The notes under the pieces were generated by a model. That model was not told the origin of the DNA, did no database searches, and worked only from the letters and a program-made list of their open reading frames with translations. From Stomoxys calcitrans (lineage: Eukaryota; Arthropoda; Insecta; Diptera; Muscidae), in NCBI RefSeq assembly GCF_963082655.1, contig NC_081552.1:188926075-188990074 (forward strand): a DNA stretch of 64,000 bases. The letters are read 5' to 3'. Numbering within the stretch: the first letter of the stretch is position 1; each line of letters begins with the position of its first letter. Positions 43,560 to 55,290 of the stretch are shown here, in pieces. The translations under genes were made by a program, and so were the position numbers.

Positions 43560-46500
43560 TGGCACTTATGTGGCCCTCGTTCAGGAACCGTGATTACGAG
43601 GTAACAAGGTTCGTGGACTCAGATCACGAAATCTGAATCTCATCTTCCCACTAGCGGACGGTAAGATTAGAAGCTGTTTCGTAGCCAGTAGTGATTTAAC
43701 CTGACTCTGATTTCTCGTTTCAGCGATGAAGACCTAAAGCTAGTGTACTTGGAGGGACCCCGCAAACCATTATTGGTCCTGGCCACCATGTACCTACCAT
43801 TCGATGTGGACAAGTCCCCTAAAGATACAGTCCGGGTCGTGGTCAGTTGGTGCGTGGAGAAAGGGGCATGAACTTGTGTTGGGTACTGGGGGCGAAGCCA
43901 ATGCACACCAAAGTCTAGGGGAATGCACGGACACCAACGTAAAAGGTGAGCCACTTTTTGATTACATTTTGTCCACGGGTCTGGTTGCATGCAATAGGGG
44001 CAACGCCCCTGTTTTCTACAATCGGATCGGATCGCTTATGACGAATAATGACTCGGTGAAGGTTTTGGACTGGAACGTTTCCATCCAGTGCCCCTTTTCG
44101 GATCACTACAGGATATGTTTTCGGGTCGAGCACAAGAGGGGGAAGAGGATACCATACAGAAACCCGAGGAGGACCGACTGGGAGAAGTTCAGGGAGAAGA
44201 TGCAGAAACTGGGGCCCTCTAGGGGGCCTCTGGAAGACGCAAAGGAACTAGAGGCCGCAGTAGATCTTGTCACGGGATGCCTGAACGAGGACTTTTTGAA
44301 GGCATGCCTCGAACGAGTTTCGCCACGTAAAACCAGTCAGTCCTGGTGGTCACCCTAGCTGAAGGTGCCCAGGAGGGAGAGCAGAAGACTTTTTAATAAG
44401 GCCAAGTGGAAGAACACGCCAGAGGGCTGGGACGAGTAACGTGACGCCCTTTGCAAGTTCAAAAATAAGACCAGGAAAGCGAAGAGAAGATCCTGGGCGA
44501 AGTTCTGTGGGGACAATAGTGGGGCAACTTGGTTGCGCAAAGTGCTCTCGTAGGATCCCATCATGCCTAGCTCACTGAGGAGGGAGGACGGGACTTACAC
44601 CGAGAGTGGCCAGGAGACGGTGGAACTTTTGATGTAGGGGCATTTCTCGTTTGCCCAGGAAGAGGTCGGCGATGAAGATGTGGCTATACTTACATATGCA
44701 ACCCTAACGAATGACCTCATCAGGGACATCGTTGACGAGGAGAAGGTAGTGTGGGCAGTCCGCACTTTCCAGCCATTTAAGTCGGCCGGAACTGACGGAA
44801 TTATCCTGGCACTAAAGAAGGAGGCCCTTGGAGTTACCCTGCCCTGGCTTGATCGGATTTTCCGAGCGAGTCTGGCATGGTCCTACATACCAAGGGTATG
44901 GAAGGAGGTCAAGGTAGTTCTTATCCTAAAGGCGGGAAGAATAAACCACAGTACTACGAATGATTGTAGGCCTATTGGTGTGTCATCGTTTTTGCTGAAA
45001 ACAATGAAAAGACTGATTGACCTGAAGGTGAGAGGAGGACTGGACTGGAAAACTTCATACGCATACATCAAGGCAGGTCGGTTGAGACGTCTCCCCAACA
45101 GAAGTGTTCTCGCCGATTTTATGGAACCTTGTGATTAATTACATCCTATTGGATCTCAGTGAAGATGGCACAAAGAAAATCGCTTATGCGGACATCGTGC
45201 TGCTAGTTTCTGTCCGAAGCAGGTTTCTGTCGACGATCAGCGAGATCATGGAAGGGTCACTGAGGAGATTGTCGCGATGGGCTACCAGATATGGGTTGAG
45301 GACCAATCCAAGGAAGACGGAGGTGGTGCTCTTCACGCGTAGATACAAGATAGCGGAGTTCAGACTTCCGTCCTTGGGCGGGATCACATTGCGGCTGTCG
45401 AAGGAGGCGAAGTACTTTCGCATAGTCCTCGATTCGAAACTGTCCTGGTAGAGGAATACCGAGGAAAGAAGCAGTGAGGCATTGTGTGCTTTTTACTCCT
45501 GCAGCAGGATGTTCGGTAGGAAGTGGGAGGTAACCCCCAAGATAGTTTATTGGATGGCCGTGGAGAAGTGGACACGTACGAGGGAGTTCGAGAAAGTCCA
45601 GAGACCGGCCTGAGTCGGGGTCACAGGGGCACTGAGATCCACACCGCAGGCAGGCTTGGATGCGATGCTGGATATGTAGTTCATTGAGGCCTATATTCAG
45701 AAATGCGCCGCCAAGGTCGCTTTTAAGCTGAGAGAGCTCGGCATGCTAAAGGTGGACGGTTGCGGTCACAGTTCTATTGTGGATGCAATGGATGCGGAGG
45801 GCAGACTGAGGAGGATCTTCGACTATTTGGCACTACTGGGGTGTGGGCATTTGCGATTCGTTTTCCTGGGAGGGATGAATGGAGAACGAATGCTGTACTT
45901 GAAAAGGATGAAACCTTGATCTACATCGATGGCTCCAAGATGGAGTCAAGAACTGGATTGGGGCCTACTCTGCCGGATGAGTGTACGGTCTTTCAGGCAG
46001 AGGTCTGTGCGCTAGATAAATTCTGGTAAGGGATTTACTGTTTTCAAAACTCAGAATTTATGTGGACAGTATGGCGGCGCTCAAGGCCTTGGGGTCGAGA
46101 ATGGTGAGGTCGAGATGCGTGGCGGATTATTTGAAATCCCTGAATAATCTCCGGGTCCACGATGTGACGCTGACATGGGTTCTTGGACAGTGGGGATTCC
46201 AGGAAATGAGAGGGCGGAGGGGTTCATTTGCGCATACTACATACCATTTGTCGAGCTACTGAGCACGGTAAAAGAGATAGCAAGAGCGACATCGGTGGCG
46301 AGATGGTTGCCGGATTGCAAAGGCGCTCTGGCCTGTCATAGACCAAAGGAGAAGGAGGGAGTTGTTTGCGTTTGATAAGAGGTCGATGAGTACCTTAACT
46401 GAGGTCATAACCGGTCACTGTGCCATAGGCGGCGCGCATGGGAATACCGCACAATGACTTCTGCAGGAGTTGCCTCGATATGGATGAGGAGGAGACTACT

Positions 46501-46860
46501 GAGCACTTGCTGTGTTCATGTCAGGGGCAGCAGGGACGTAGGCTCTCCTTTCTGGGGAGCCGTTTCTTCTGCGATCTGAGTGAACTTGCTAACGTACCCT
46601 GGTAGTTCGCCTGTGATTTGTTGACGGAACAGGATAGTTCCGACGGCGGGTGCCATAAACTCTGGTGTAGTTATAACCGTGCTTGCGTGGGTATGGGCGT
46701 TCTTCACCCCCCACTCGGGACTCTATTTCTTCTGTTATTCTTTTATTCGTGTTTAACCTCTAGTCCGAGATCTCACATCCCCTTGCTCTTCCCTTTCTTT
46801 TCTTTCTTTCACTGGCCTCCGAGTGAACTAACCTATGGTGGGAAACCCACTTAACCTTAA
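43560..46860 (+). pseudogene. Near-full-length LINE ORF2 pseudogene (EN-RT-RNase H)
   Basis: Longest retrotransposon copy here. Order: endonuclease (LVYLEGPRKPLLVLATMYLP near 43740; GEANAHQSLGECTDTNVKGE; PFSDHYRICFRV near 44095); linker TDWEKFREKM; RT (TFQPFKSAGTDGIILALKKE near 44770; NDCRPIGVSSFLLKTMKRL near 44960; YADI at 45186; LRTNPRKTEVVLFTRRYK near 45300; YFRIVLDSKLSW near 45415); RNase H (IYIDGSKMESRTGLG near 45930; YVDSMAALKALGS; LTWVLGQWG); then the C-terminal CRSCLDMDEEETTEHLLCSC finger near 46462. At least six stops or frameshifts separate the pieces, part of RT is missing before FSPILWNLV, and YADD has become YADI. The 3' end reads CCACTTAACCTTAACTAACC. Confidence 0.88.
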
Positions 46861-47194
46861 CTAACCAGGCCCTATTGGAAAACGCTTTTGTCGGAACCGC
46901 AGACTTTGACAGTTAAACTAGCAGAGTTAGAAGTTTGCTAAAACTACAGCTTTCCAATTTTCAGCAGAAAAAACAGCTGTTTCGGGAATTTTTTTTTCCT
47001 ATTTTGAATAGAACAACTCGTTGGGTATAGAACTCTAGAATATCAACTTCGGTCACTACTTTGTATGGATCAGAAAGGTTAAATCGAGAAACCGTTAGAA
47101 ACCAAAAATGTTCAAAAATGCTATTTGAAAACAGTTCATTATGTTTTACCATACCAAGGAGTAAGTTTCATTACAGAATATAATATTAACCAAT
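46861..47194. other. Short non-repetitive gap
   Basis: AT-rich, short frames only; nothing recognised. Confidence 0.4.
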
Positions 47195-47990
47195 AAGGAA
47201 AGGCAAAAGTAGGGCGGGGCTGAATGTATAATACCCTACATCTAGAAGTGGGAGCTATATCTAATTCTGAACCAATTTTGATGGACCTAGGCGGAGGTTT
47301 TCAGATGGGTTATTTGACAGTCAGCGTCAAATTTCGAGCTAATATGTTCAAACTGTAATAACTACGTTCGACAAATGACAACATTATTGCAAATTACCCA
47401 AAATCAATCATGGGAGATATATCGAAATCTGAAACGATTTCGAGCAAACATCTTATATATAAGATATTGTGATAGTCATCGAGGAAAGCGTTGTGCAAAA
47501 TTTTTTCAAGATCCGTCAAAAAAATGCGCTTGCAGTGGCTCTATAGGTGAAAATCGGGCGATATACATATATAGCAGCTATATCTAAATCTGAATCAATT
47601 ACTTTGAAATTCACAATTAATGTCGAGAGTCAAGAGAGAATTTTTCTTAACATATTTCAAGAGAATCGGTTCACAAATGAACATTTTATTGCATTATTAC
47701 TGCAAATCGAACGAACATATATATAGGATCAATATCCAAATCAGAACCGATTTTTTCCAATTTCTAGGCCGAAAAATAAGCCTGTATCAAATTTTAAGAA
47801 GTTTGGACAAACACTGCAACCTGTACTTTGTACACAAATTAACATGGACAGACAGACGGAACCAGAAAGTGATTCTGAGTCGATCAGTATACTTTTCAAT
47901 GGGTCCCTCTTCCGTTTGGGTGTTGAAAACAAATGCATTAAGGTAAATATAATACCCTGTACCACAGTGGTGGTGTAGGGTATAACAATT
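47195..47990 (-). mobile_element. HINE family F, apparently complete
   Basis: Starts CAATAAGGAAAGGCAAAAGT, GGGCGGGGCTGAATG and ATAATACCCTACATC, has about three diverged monomers with ATATCTAAATCTGAA-type boxes, a short GACAGACAGACGGAACC microsatellite, GATTCTGAGTCGATCAGTAT, and a 5' end ATAATACCCTGTACCACAG...GTGGTGTAGGGTATAAC. It follows the general HINE plan with different termini. Confidence 0.65.
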
Positions 47991-49790
47991 TTATAGAACA
48001 TTGATAGTTTCGAAAATTAACCTCTGCCTTTGGGAAGGAATCTACAAATTGCCAGATAGGTGGAATATGTATCTAGCTAAGACCGTACTATGAGTAATGT
48101 CATAATACATGCGCCTATGATCTTAACAATGCAGGATGTAATATCTTTATCATATTTTTGTGAAATACCTAAAATGAAATGAATGTAATTGGTACATAAA
48201 ACAAAAATCCCAGGAAACATTCCACAGAATTTTTTTGTATATAAATAATCTGTAATTACCCATGAGTAAGAAAATAAAAATTTTCTGAAAAAAATGCCCA
48301 AAATTGTTAACACGGTGAATATATTGGAACCTGTAATCCCATTGGAAATTTGCTGAACATTCATTGCGAATAGTGCATTGATGCTAAGGCTGATTTTTAT
48401 GATGATGTTAATACCGGTGTAAATGTCAGTTGTGATATCTGTGGGTTTTTTTCGGGGCTCTTTTTTGGGACTTTTCCACGCTGTCAGCTGAGAAATGAAC
48501 AAACAGGCTCTGGGACTATGACGATAGCCACGATGAAGTCGAAAAGGAAAAACAAGTTAACAACCTTGTGAACAAGTTTTCAGAGCAACCTCTTCTTCCT
48601 TTTTGTTTTTTTACACCGTGTGGTAATTCATGAACTTTTGTTTAAAATATTTTTTGTACTGTTGCAGTTGGTGACTGCCAAAGGTCTTCAAGGAGTTGTT
48701 GAAAACCTTTTAGGTAATTGTTATTGATTAATTTACAGACAACATCAATATTGAATTTCATTCATTAGTGATGAATTAATATACTTGTTTGTTGTCATGA
48801 ATGCCAGATGGAGTTGCAAAGGATACTTTGAGATATTATAAACAAAATGACAAAAAAGTGTATCCCCCATTTCATTGTAGAGAGTATAAGAACGCAAATT
48901 GGGATCTTGTTGCTGAGGTAATTGAAAAATTTCTTATTTCCAATAGAACAAACTTAGTGAAAAGCTTCACAATACACCAAAATCTCCATAATTGACATCT
49001 TAACGATCGGCATATTTACTAGAACAAACATATAGAGGTGCCTTTGATAATTACCCCTTATCGGTGTTTCAACCAAACCTCAACCCGGAATATGAGAATT
49101 AGGCAACAATATTCCTTAAATTCCGGGTTGAGCTATGCGCATGCTCCCGATCTGCTATAAACTCTTATACATATTTTGCATATTCATAGAAATTTGCTTT
49201 AATTGAATATAAACGACATTCATTACAACAATTACATTTTGAAAACTTAAGTATTTTGAGCAATGGTGGGTTTTTATTTTTCTCAGTTCAGAGTTGCCGC
49301 ATAGTATTTCTCACAATGGCAGGTCATTTAAAAAGCCGCGTGATGAATTGTGATGCGATTATGGCCTTTTTGTTTATTAATGTCGTTTTTACAAACTTTT
49401 TACATAGAGTTGCGCTGGACTGCCGGTGTTGAAAGCAACCAAATGTCGCTTCAAACCGTGTTGCACGTGGTCCATGCATTTATAATTTGTATTGTTCTGC
49501 ATTGTGCACGTTCTGCGTCTGTCACATATGTCAGAGTAGGTAACACAATAACAATTACTACGCCACGGCAATGACAATTGTAAATGCACAGTGTTTCCAA
49601 AAAAAATTTAGTAAAGAAATTTTTCCAAAAATAAAAATTTAGTAAAAAAATTTTCGAAAAAAAAAAATACTAAAAAATTTTCCCAAAAAAATTACTTAAG
49701 AATTTATTAAATAAATTAAATTAAGGAAATCATTAATTAAATTAAAGAATTTGTTAAAGAAATTTTTTGCAGCAAAAAATTACAAAAAAA
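47991..49790. other. Non-repetitive gap with one hydrophobic open frame
   Basis: The minus-strand frame 48077-48502 is 141 codons (starts MFISQLTAWKSPKKEP) with two or three hydrophobic stretches (INIIIKISLSINALFAM, IFTVLTILGIFF, IIGACIMTLLIV). I recognise no family, and AT-rich DNA gives hydrophobic translations easily, so I do not call a gene. A perfect 13-bp stem inverted repeat is at 49079-49132. Confidence 0.35.
49079..49132. other. Inverted repeat, 13-bp perfect stem
   Basis: CTCAACCCGGAAT (49079-49091) pairs with ATTCCGGGTTGAG (49120-49132) across a 28-nt loop. It could be a small hairpin RNA segment or the relic of a small inverted-repeat element; no target duplication seen. Confidence 0.45.
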
Positions 49791-49794
49791 AATT

Positions 49795-50210
49795 ATTCGC
49801 AGCAAAAATTTACTAAAGAAATTGTTTGCAGCAAAAATTTACTAAAGAAATTGTTTGCAGCAAAAATTTACTAAAGAAATTGTTTGCAGCAAAAATTTAC
49901 TAAAGAAATTGTTTGCGGCAAAAATTTACTAAAGAAATTGTTTGCAGCAAAAATTTACTAAAGAAATTGTTTGCAGCAAAAATTTACTAAAGAAATTGTT
50001 TGCAGCAAAAATTTACTAAAGAAATTGTTTGCAGCAAAAATTTACTAAAGAAATTGTTTGCAGCAAAAATTTACTAAAGAAATTGTTTGCAGCAAAAATT
50101 TACTAAAGAAATTGTTTGCACCAAAAATTTACTTAAGAAATTGTTTGCAGCAAAAATTTACTAAAGAAATTGTTTGCAGCAAAAATTTACTAAAGAAGTT
50201 GTTTGCAGCA
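49795..50210. repeat. 29-bp minisatellite, about 14 units
   Basis: The unit GCAGCAAAAATTTACTAAAG plus AAATTGTTT repeats head to tail with very few changes (GCGGC near 49915, CACC near 50119, ACTTAAG near 50131). Upstream (49600-49795), looser AAATTTAGTAAAGAAATTTTT-like sequence looks like the ancestral unit. The array ends at GTTTGCAGCAATTCTCTTC, passing directly into a HINE-A lacking its 3' terminus. The 90-codon frame across it is a repeat artefact. Confidence 0.95.
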
Positions 50211-52000
50211 ATTCTCTTCTTAGGCAAAAAAGGGATAAAAAAAAAGATTAGCTCTGCCATTAGATATCAAGATATGGTCCGGTTCGGACCACAATTAAAT
50301 TATATGTTGGAGACCTATGCAAAATGTTAGCCAATTCGAATAAGAATTGTGCCCATTGGTGGCTAAAGAAGTAAAATAGAGAGATCGATTTAAATAGGAG
50401 CTGTATCAGCCTATAGACCGGTTCAGACCATAATAAACACGTATGTTGATTGTCATGAGAGGATCCATCGTACACAATTTCAGACAAAATTGCAAATTTT
50501 GCCCATGAACATTCCACTAAGGAACAGGGGCAAACTTCTCACATATCAATGAGTGCAGTCCGATTCAAGTTTAAGCTCAATGATAAGGGGCCTCCTTTTT
50601 ATAGCCGAGTCCGAACGGCGAGCCGCAGTGCGACACCTCTTTATAGAGAAGTTTTACATGGCATAGTACCTCACAAATGTCGCCAGCATTAGGAGGGGAA
50701 AACCACCGGTGAAAATTTTTTCTGACATAGGCAGACATGCTAACCTCTGCGCTACGGTGGCCTCCACACACATTTCACACAATTTCAGGCAAATCGGATA
50801 ATAATTGCGACCTCTAGAGGCTCAAGAAGTCAAGATCCCAGATCGGTTTATATGGTAGCTATATCAGGTTATTAATCGATTTGAACCCTATTTGGCACAG
50901 TTGTTGGATATCATAATAAAATACTTCGTGCAAAATTTAATTCAAATCGGCTAAGAATTGCGCCCTCTAGTGGCTCAAGAAGTCAAGATTCAAGATCGGT
51001 TTATATGGTAGCTATAACAGGTTATGAACCAATTTGAACCTAACTTAGCACAGTTGTTGGAAGTCATAGCGAAACACGTCGTGCAAAATTCCATTCAAAT
51101 CGGCTAAGAATTGCGCCCTCTAGAGGCTCAAGAAGTCAAGATTCAAGATCGGTTTATATAGCAGCTATATCAGGTTATCATCCGATTTAAACCATACTTT
51201 GCACAGTTATTGGATATCATAACAAAATATGTCGTTCAAAATTTCATTCCAACTGGATAAGAATTGCGCCCTCTAGAGGCTCTAGAAGTCAAGACCAAAG
51301 AACGGTTAATATAGCAGCTATATCAGGTTATAGACCGATTTGAACCATACTTGGCACAGTGGTTGAATATCATAACAAAACACGTCGTGCAAAATTTCAT
51401 TCCAATCGGATAAGAATTGCGCCCTCTAGAGGCTCAAGAAGTCAAGAACCAAGATCGGTTTATATGGCAGCTATATCAAAACATGGAGCGATATGGCCCA
51501 TTTACAATCCCAACCAACCTAAATTTCAATTCCTATCGGATTAGAATTGCGCCCTCTAGAGGCTCAAGACGTCAAGACCCAAGATCGGTTTATATGGCAG
51601 ATATATCAGGTTTGAACCATACTTGGCACAGTGGTTGGATATCATAACAAAACACGTCGTGCAAAATTTCATTCCAATCGGATAAGAATTGCGCCCTCTA
51701 GAGGCTTAAGAAATCAAGACCCAAGATAGTTTATATGGCAGCTATATCAAAATATGGAGCGATATGGCCCATTTACAATCCCAAGCAACCTACACTAATA
51801 AGAAGTTATTCTCACTCTCTCGAAAGTTAGCGTGCTTTCGACAGACAGACGGATGGACATGGCTAGATCGACATAAAATGTCACGCCGATCAAGAATATA
51901 TATATTTTATGGTGTCTCAGACAAATATTTCGAGTAGTCACAAATAGAATGACGCAATTAGTATACCCCCATCCTATGGTGGAGGGTATAAAACTTGTTA
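50211..52000 (-). mobile_element. HINE-A, 3' end replaced by minisatellite, contains a SINE
   Basis: Begins at CTTCTTAGGCAAAAAAGGGA (internal position), has a SINE at 50489-50777, seven or eight monomers, a short ACAGACAGACGGATGGACAT microsatellite, the AATATATATATTTTATGG block and ATGGTGGAGGGTATAAAAC. Confidence 0.88.
50489..50777 (-). mobile_element. tRNA-derived SINE with 16-bp target duplication, B box deleted
   Basis: Flanked by CACAATTTCAGACAAA (50473-50488) and CACAATTTCAGGCAAA (50778-50793), a duplication of HINE sequence with one difference. The head retains TAGCGCAGAGGTTAGCATG, but the sequence around GGTTCGAATCC is deleted. The duplication is the mark of LINE-mediated insertion. 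Confidence 0.9.
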
Positions 52001-52264
52001 CAATAAAACTTTACTTAAGAAATTTTCTCATTATAAATTTACTAAAGAATATTTTTTTAGTAAAAATTTACTAAATTTTTGCATTACCAATTTACTAAAT
52101 AATATTTTCAGGTAAATATAAACTTAAAAACACTTTTCCAATAGAAAATTTTTCAAAGAAAATTTACTAGTAAAAATTTACTAAAAACTGTTTTCCACCA
52201 AAGATTTGCTAAAGAAATTTTTCCAACCAAATCTACTGTTCCTCGCCGACTATACCAAATAGTA
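52001..52264. repeat. Diverged AAATTTACTAAA repeats
   Basis: Loose repeats (AAATTTACTAAA, AATATTTTTTTAGTA, TTTTCCACCAAAG) resembling the ancestral form of the 29-bp minisatellite that lies on the other side of the HINE-A at 50211-52000. Confidence 0.55.
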
Positions 52265-53274
52265 GTAAACAAGTAAAAATGCATTAAGTTCGGCCATGAC
52301 GAACTTTTAATACCCACCACCATGGACATATTTATTGCCAAAATATTTTATAAATATCATATAAATATCCCCATAAAGTCAGATCTTAATCATATTTGGT
52401 TCAGGTGCCGAGAAGCTCTATACAAGTGAAGTTTCAGCGAAATCGGGTAATAAGTGCGCCTTTCATGTGATTAAGCCCTCATTCGCATGATCGATCTATA
52501 TGACAGCTACATTTAAATATGGACCGATCTGGACCATATTTGGGTTGGATGACGGGAGCCTTAAAGCAGCACACTGTTTCTAATTTCAGCAAAATCGGAG
52601 AATAAATGCGCTTTTTATGGTCTTTAGGCCCTAAAGCTGAAGATTGGTCTCTATGGCAGCTATATCCTAAATATAGCCTTGTCTGGACCATTTTCGGTAC
52701 AGATGTTGGGATTCTTAATACAATTCACTGTTCCAAGTAATAAATATGCCTGTTAAAGGCCTAAGACCCAAAATGGGCAGATCGGTCTATATGGCGGCTA
52801 TATCCAAATATGTTCCGAATAAGACTATTTTTGGTTCTGATATCGACGGAAACTCACTGATTCTGCGAAATCTGGGATTATTGATACAACTCACTTCTCC
52901 TTATTTCCGATGTGGTTCATTAAAGAATTTAACCTTTGTAAAGAAAAAATACGAGTCTGTGCAAAATTTCAACTCAATACCTCAATTTTTTAAGACTGTA
53001 GCGTGATTACCACTGACAGAGAGACACACCGACATCGTTAAATCGGCCGTGCCGAACTTTGGATACCCACCACCATGGATAAACTAAACACTCTCTTTTT
53101 TAAAAACTCCACTACCATATCCATTGTGATATGCAGTTCGGGGCTGCTCTGGATCATATTTGTTTCAGGTCCCCAGAACTCTTATACAAGTCATAGTTTC
53201 AGCGAAATCGGGCAACAAATCCGCTTTGAATGGGATTAAGACCCTAAATAGGAAGATCGGTCTATATGGCAGAT
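52265..53274 (-). mobile_element. HINE-C, two 3' ends in succession
   Basis: First 3' end AACAAGTAAAAATGCATTAA with GTTCGGCCATGACGAAC, about four C monomers, then at 53036 a second 3' end lacking its terminus (AAATCGGCCGTGCCGAAC, GGATACCCACCACCATGG) and one more monomer interrupted by a LINE at about 53275. Confidence 0.8.
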
Positions 53275-55290
53275 AATTTAGATTGTTCAAGCATAGAAGG
53301 TATTGACGAAAATGTCAACAGAATTACCACTGCACTAATGAGGTCTTTCGAAGAAAGTTGTCCTCTTCGGGAAGGGGGAGATTCGCAATATTGTAAAAGA
53401 GGTCCGCAGACGTAAAAAAGCGGATGTTTATTGGGAAGTCTATTACACACGGCTCAAGGAATACAATAAAATAACCAGAGCGGCAAAACGTGCCTCCTGG
53501 AAGCTTTTCTGCGTACAGGTCGATAGCGTTAACGACGCAGCCAAGATGAGAAAGTTTCTCTCAAAAACCCATGTCCAAAATAAAACTTTCGTAGAGGAAA
53601 TGGAAGGGAGAGCAGAAACAATGGAGGACATGTTGAGGCTTTTGATAAAAACCTATTTCCATAGGATACGAAAGGACTCACCGAGACGCCGGAATCTTGG
53701 AATAATGATGTTGATCGAAGGTTTATAATTACGGAATTTATGGTGAAGGAATCCTTGTGGAGCTTCAAACCATTTAAGTCACCCGGACCTAATTAAATAT
53801 TTCCGGCGTTACTACAGAAAGAGGCAGACTATCTGGCGCTTCATCTGGCCAACATTTTCACAGCGTGCCTAGGACTTGCATATCCTCCGAAAGCCTGGCA
53901 GGAGGCAAGGGTGGTGTTTATACCCAAGCCCGGCAAGGCAAGTTATGCGACACCAAAGACCTACAGACCCATAAGCCTTAGGTCTTTTCTACTCAAAACC
54001 ATGGAACGTATTGTTGACACCATGATAAAGAGAATTACATCCAGCGAACTGCTCAAATACAATCACCATGCCTATGTCAAGGGAAGGTCAGTGGAGACTG
54101 TCCCGCACGAGGTTGTGAATAAAAGAGAAGAATCCTTCGATGCCAAAACGTACACCCAGGCGGTATGCATTGACGTCGAGGGGGATTTGAACCATGTGCG
54201 GACCGACACACTGATCCAATCCTTACACCAGTACCGGGTGGAACCGGTCCTTAGAGACTGGACAAACCATATGCTAAGGAACAGGTGGATCAATGTTAAC
54301 ACACCGAAGGTTGGCCAATTTAACGCACCACGTTTCCTCAATAAGACGATTTCAATATCCGACAAGGTCAAATACTTAGGCGTGATCTTCGACAGGGTAC
54401 AGAATTGGAAGTGTCATATTCAGGAGCGTACTGATAAGGCTCACAGATGTTGGACACTTTGAAGACGGGCTGTAGGGGGCCTTAAACCAAGGATAGTTTA
54501 CCGGTTCTACAGGAGCGTGATTAGACCACTACTTTCTTACGCTCAGTAGTTTGGCAATTTTGCCCTTATGGCAATTTTACTGTAAGTTCACGAACAGTCT
54601 TGGAGTGTAAGAAAGAGATTAACGCATTCTCTGAGGATGGCAAAATCTGTATCGTTTTTTTGCCGGGCCATAACAGAGTACGGAGGAATGAAAGGGCAGA
54701 TGATTTGGCGATGAAGACCCAAGGACTGCAGTCAATAAACTTGGTTAACCCGAAGCCTTTCGGATCGTTGCAGTCCAAATTAAGAGCGTGGGCGATAAAT
54801 GTGTATGCAACCCTGTGGAACAGCGAAACGGTCGGTAGGACGGCGAAAATCCAATGGGGGGATCCAGATCGTGAGAAGACGAGGCTATTACTGAAAGGAA
54901 GTAAGAAGGTGGTCAGTATAGTTATTGGTATCATAACGGGACACATAGGACTACGAGCTCACTTATATAAAATCGATGCGGCAAGTGTGTATGGCATGCG
55001 GTGAAGATAATTGGACGTTGGAGCATTTCCTTTGTCATTGCTCGGCTTTCGCGTCTAACAGCTACCGGCATTCAGGTAGAGACACATTATCAGACATGAA
55101 CCAACTTAGGGGAGTGGCATGGAAAACAATTAAGGATTTTGTAAGTAGCACGAATTCCTAACATAGATCTTCTTTTTCGAGGTTACTTTAAGTTTTTAGA
55201 GCTTGCAACAAGCCGATTACTGGTTTAGGTGTATGTCTATAGTGGCATGGGGCAGATTAATATCTGCACACTCTTATAACCTAACCTAAC
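53275..55290 (+). pseudogene. LINE pseudogene with the RT active site deleted
   Basis: Frames change at least four times. Pieces in order: linker FEESCPLREGG; FMVKESLWSFKPFKSPGPN; the longest open part (53911-54462) VVFIPKPGKASYATPKTYRP, ISLRSFLLKTMERIVD, QAVCIDVEGDLNHVRTD (with ...DVEGDL where palm motif A is expected), WINVN, and then directly VGQFNAPRFLNKTISI, so the PQGGVxSPxLW and YADD boxes are absent. KYLGVIFDRVQNWKCHIQ and an RNase H missing its DGSK start (VLECKKEINAFSEDG, FLPGHNRVRRNERADDLAMK) follow, then CMACGEDNWTLEHFLCHC and an AACCTAACCTAACCTA 3' tail. Its closest relative here is the copy at 39070-40590. Confidence 0.88.

Noticed and set aside
50058..50330. 90-codon frame rich in KEIVCSKNLLKKLFA units
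   Set aside because: Direct translation of the 29-bp minisatellite in three rotating frames.
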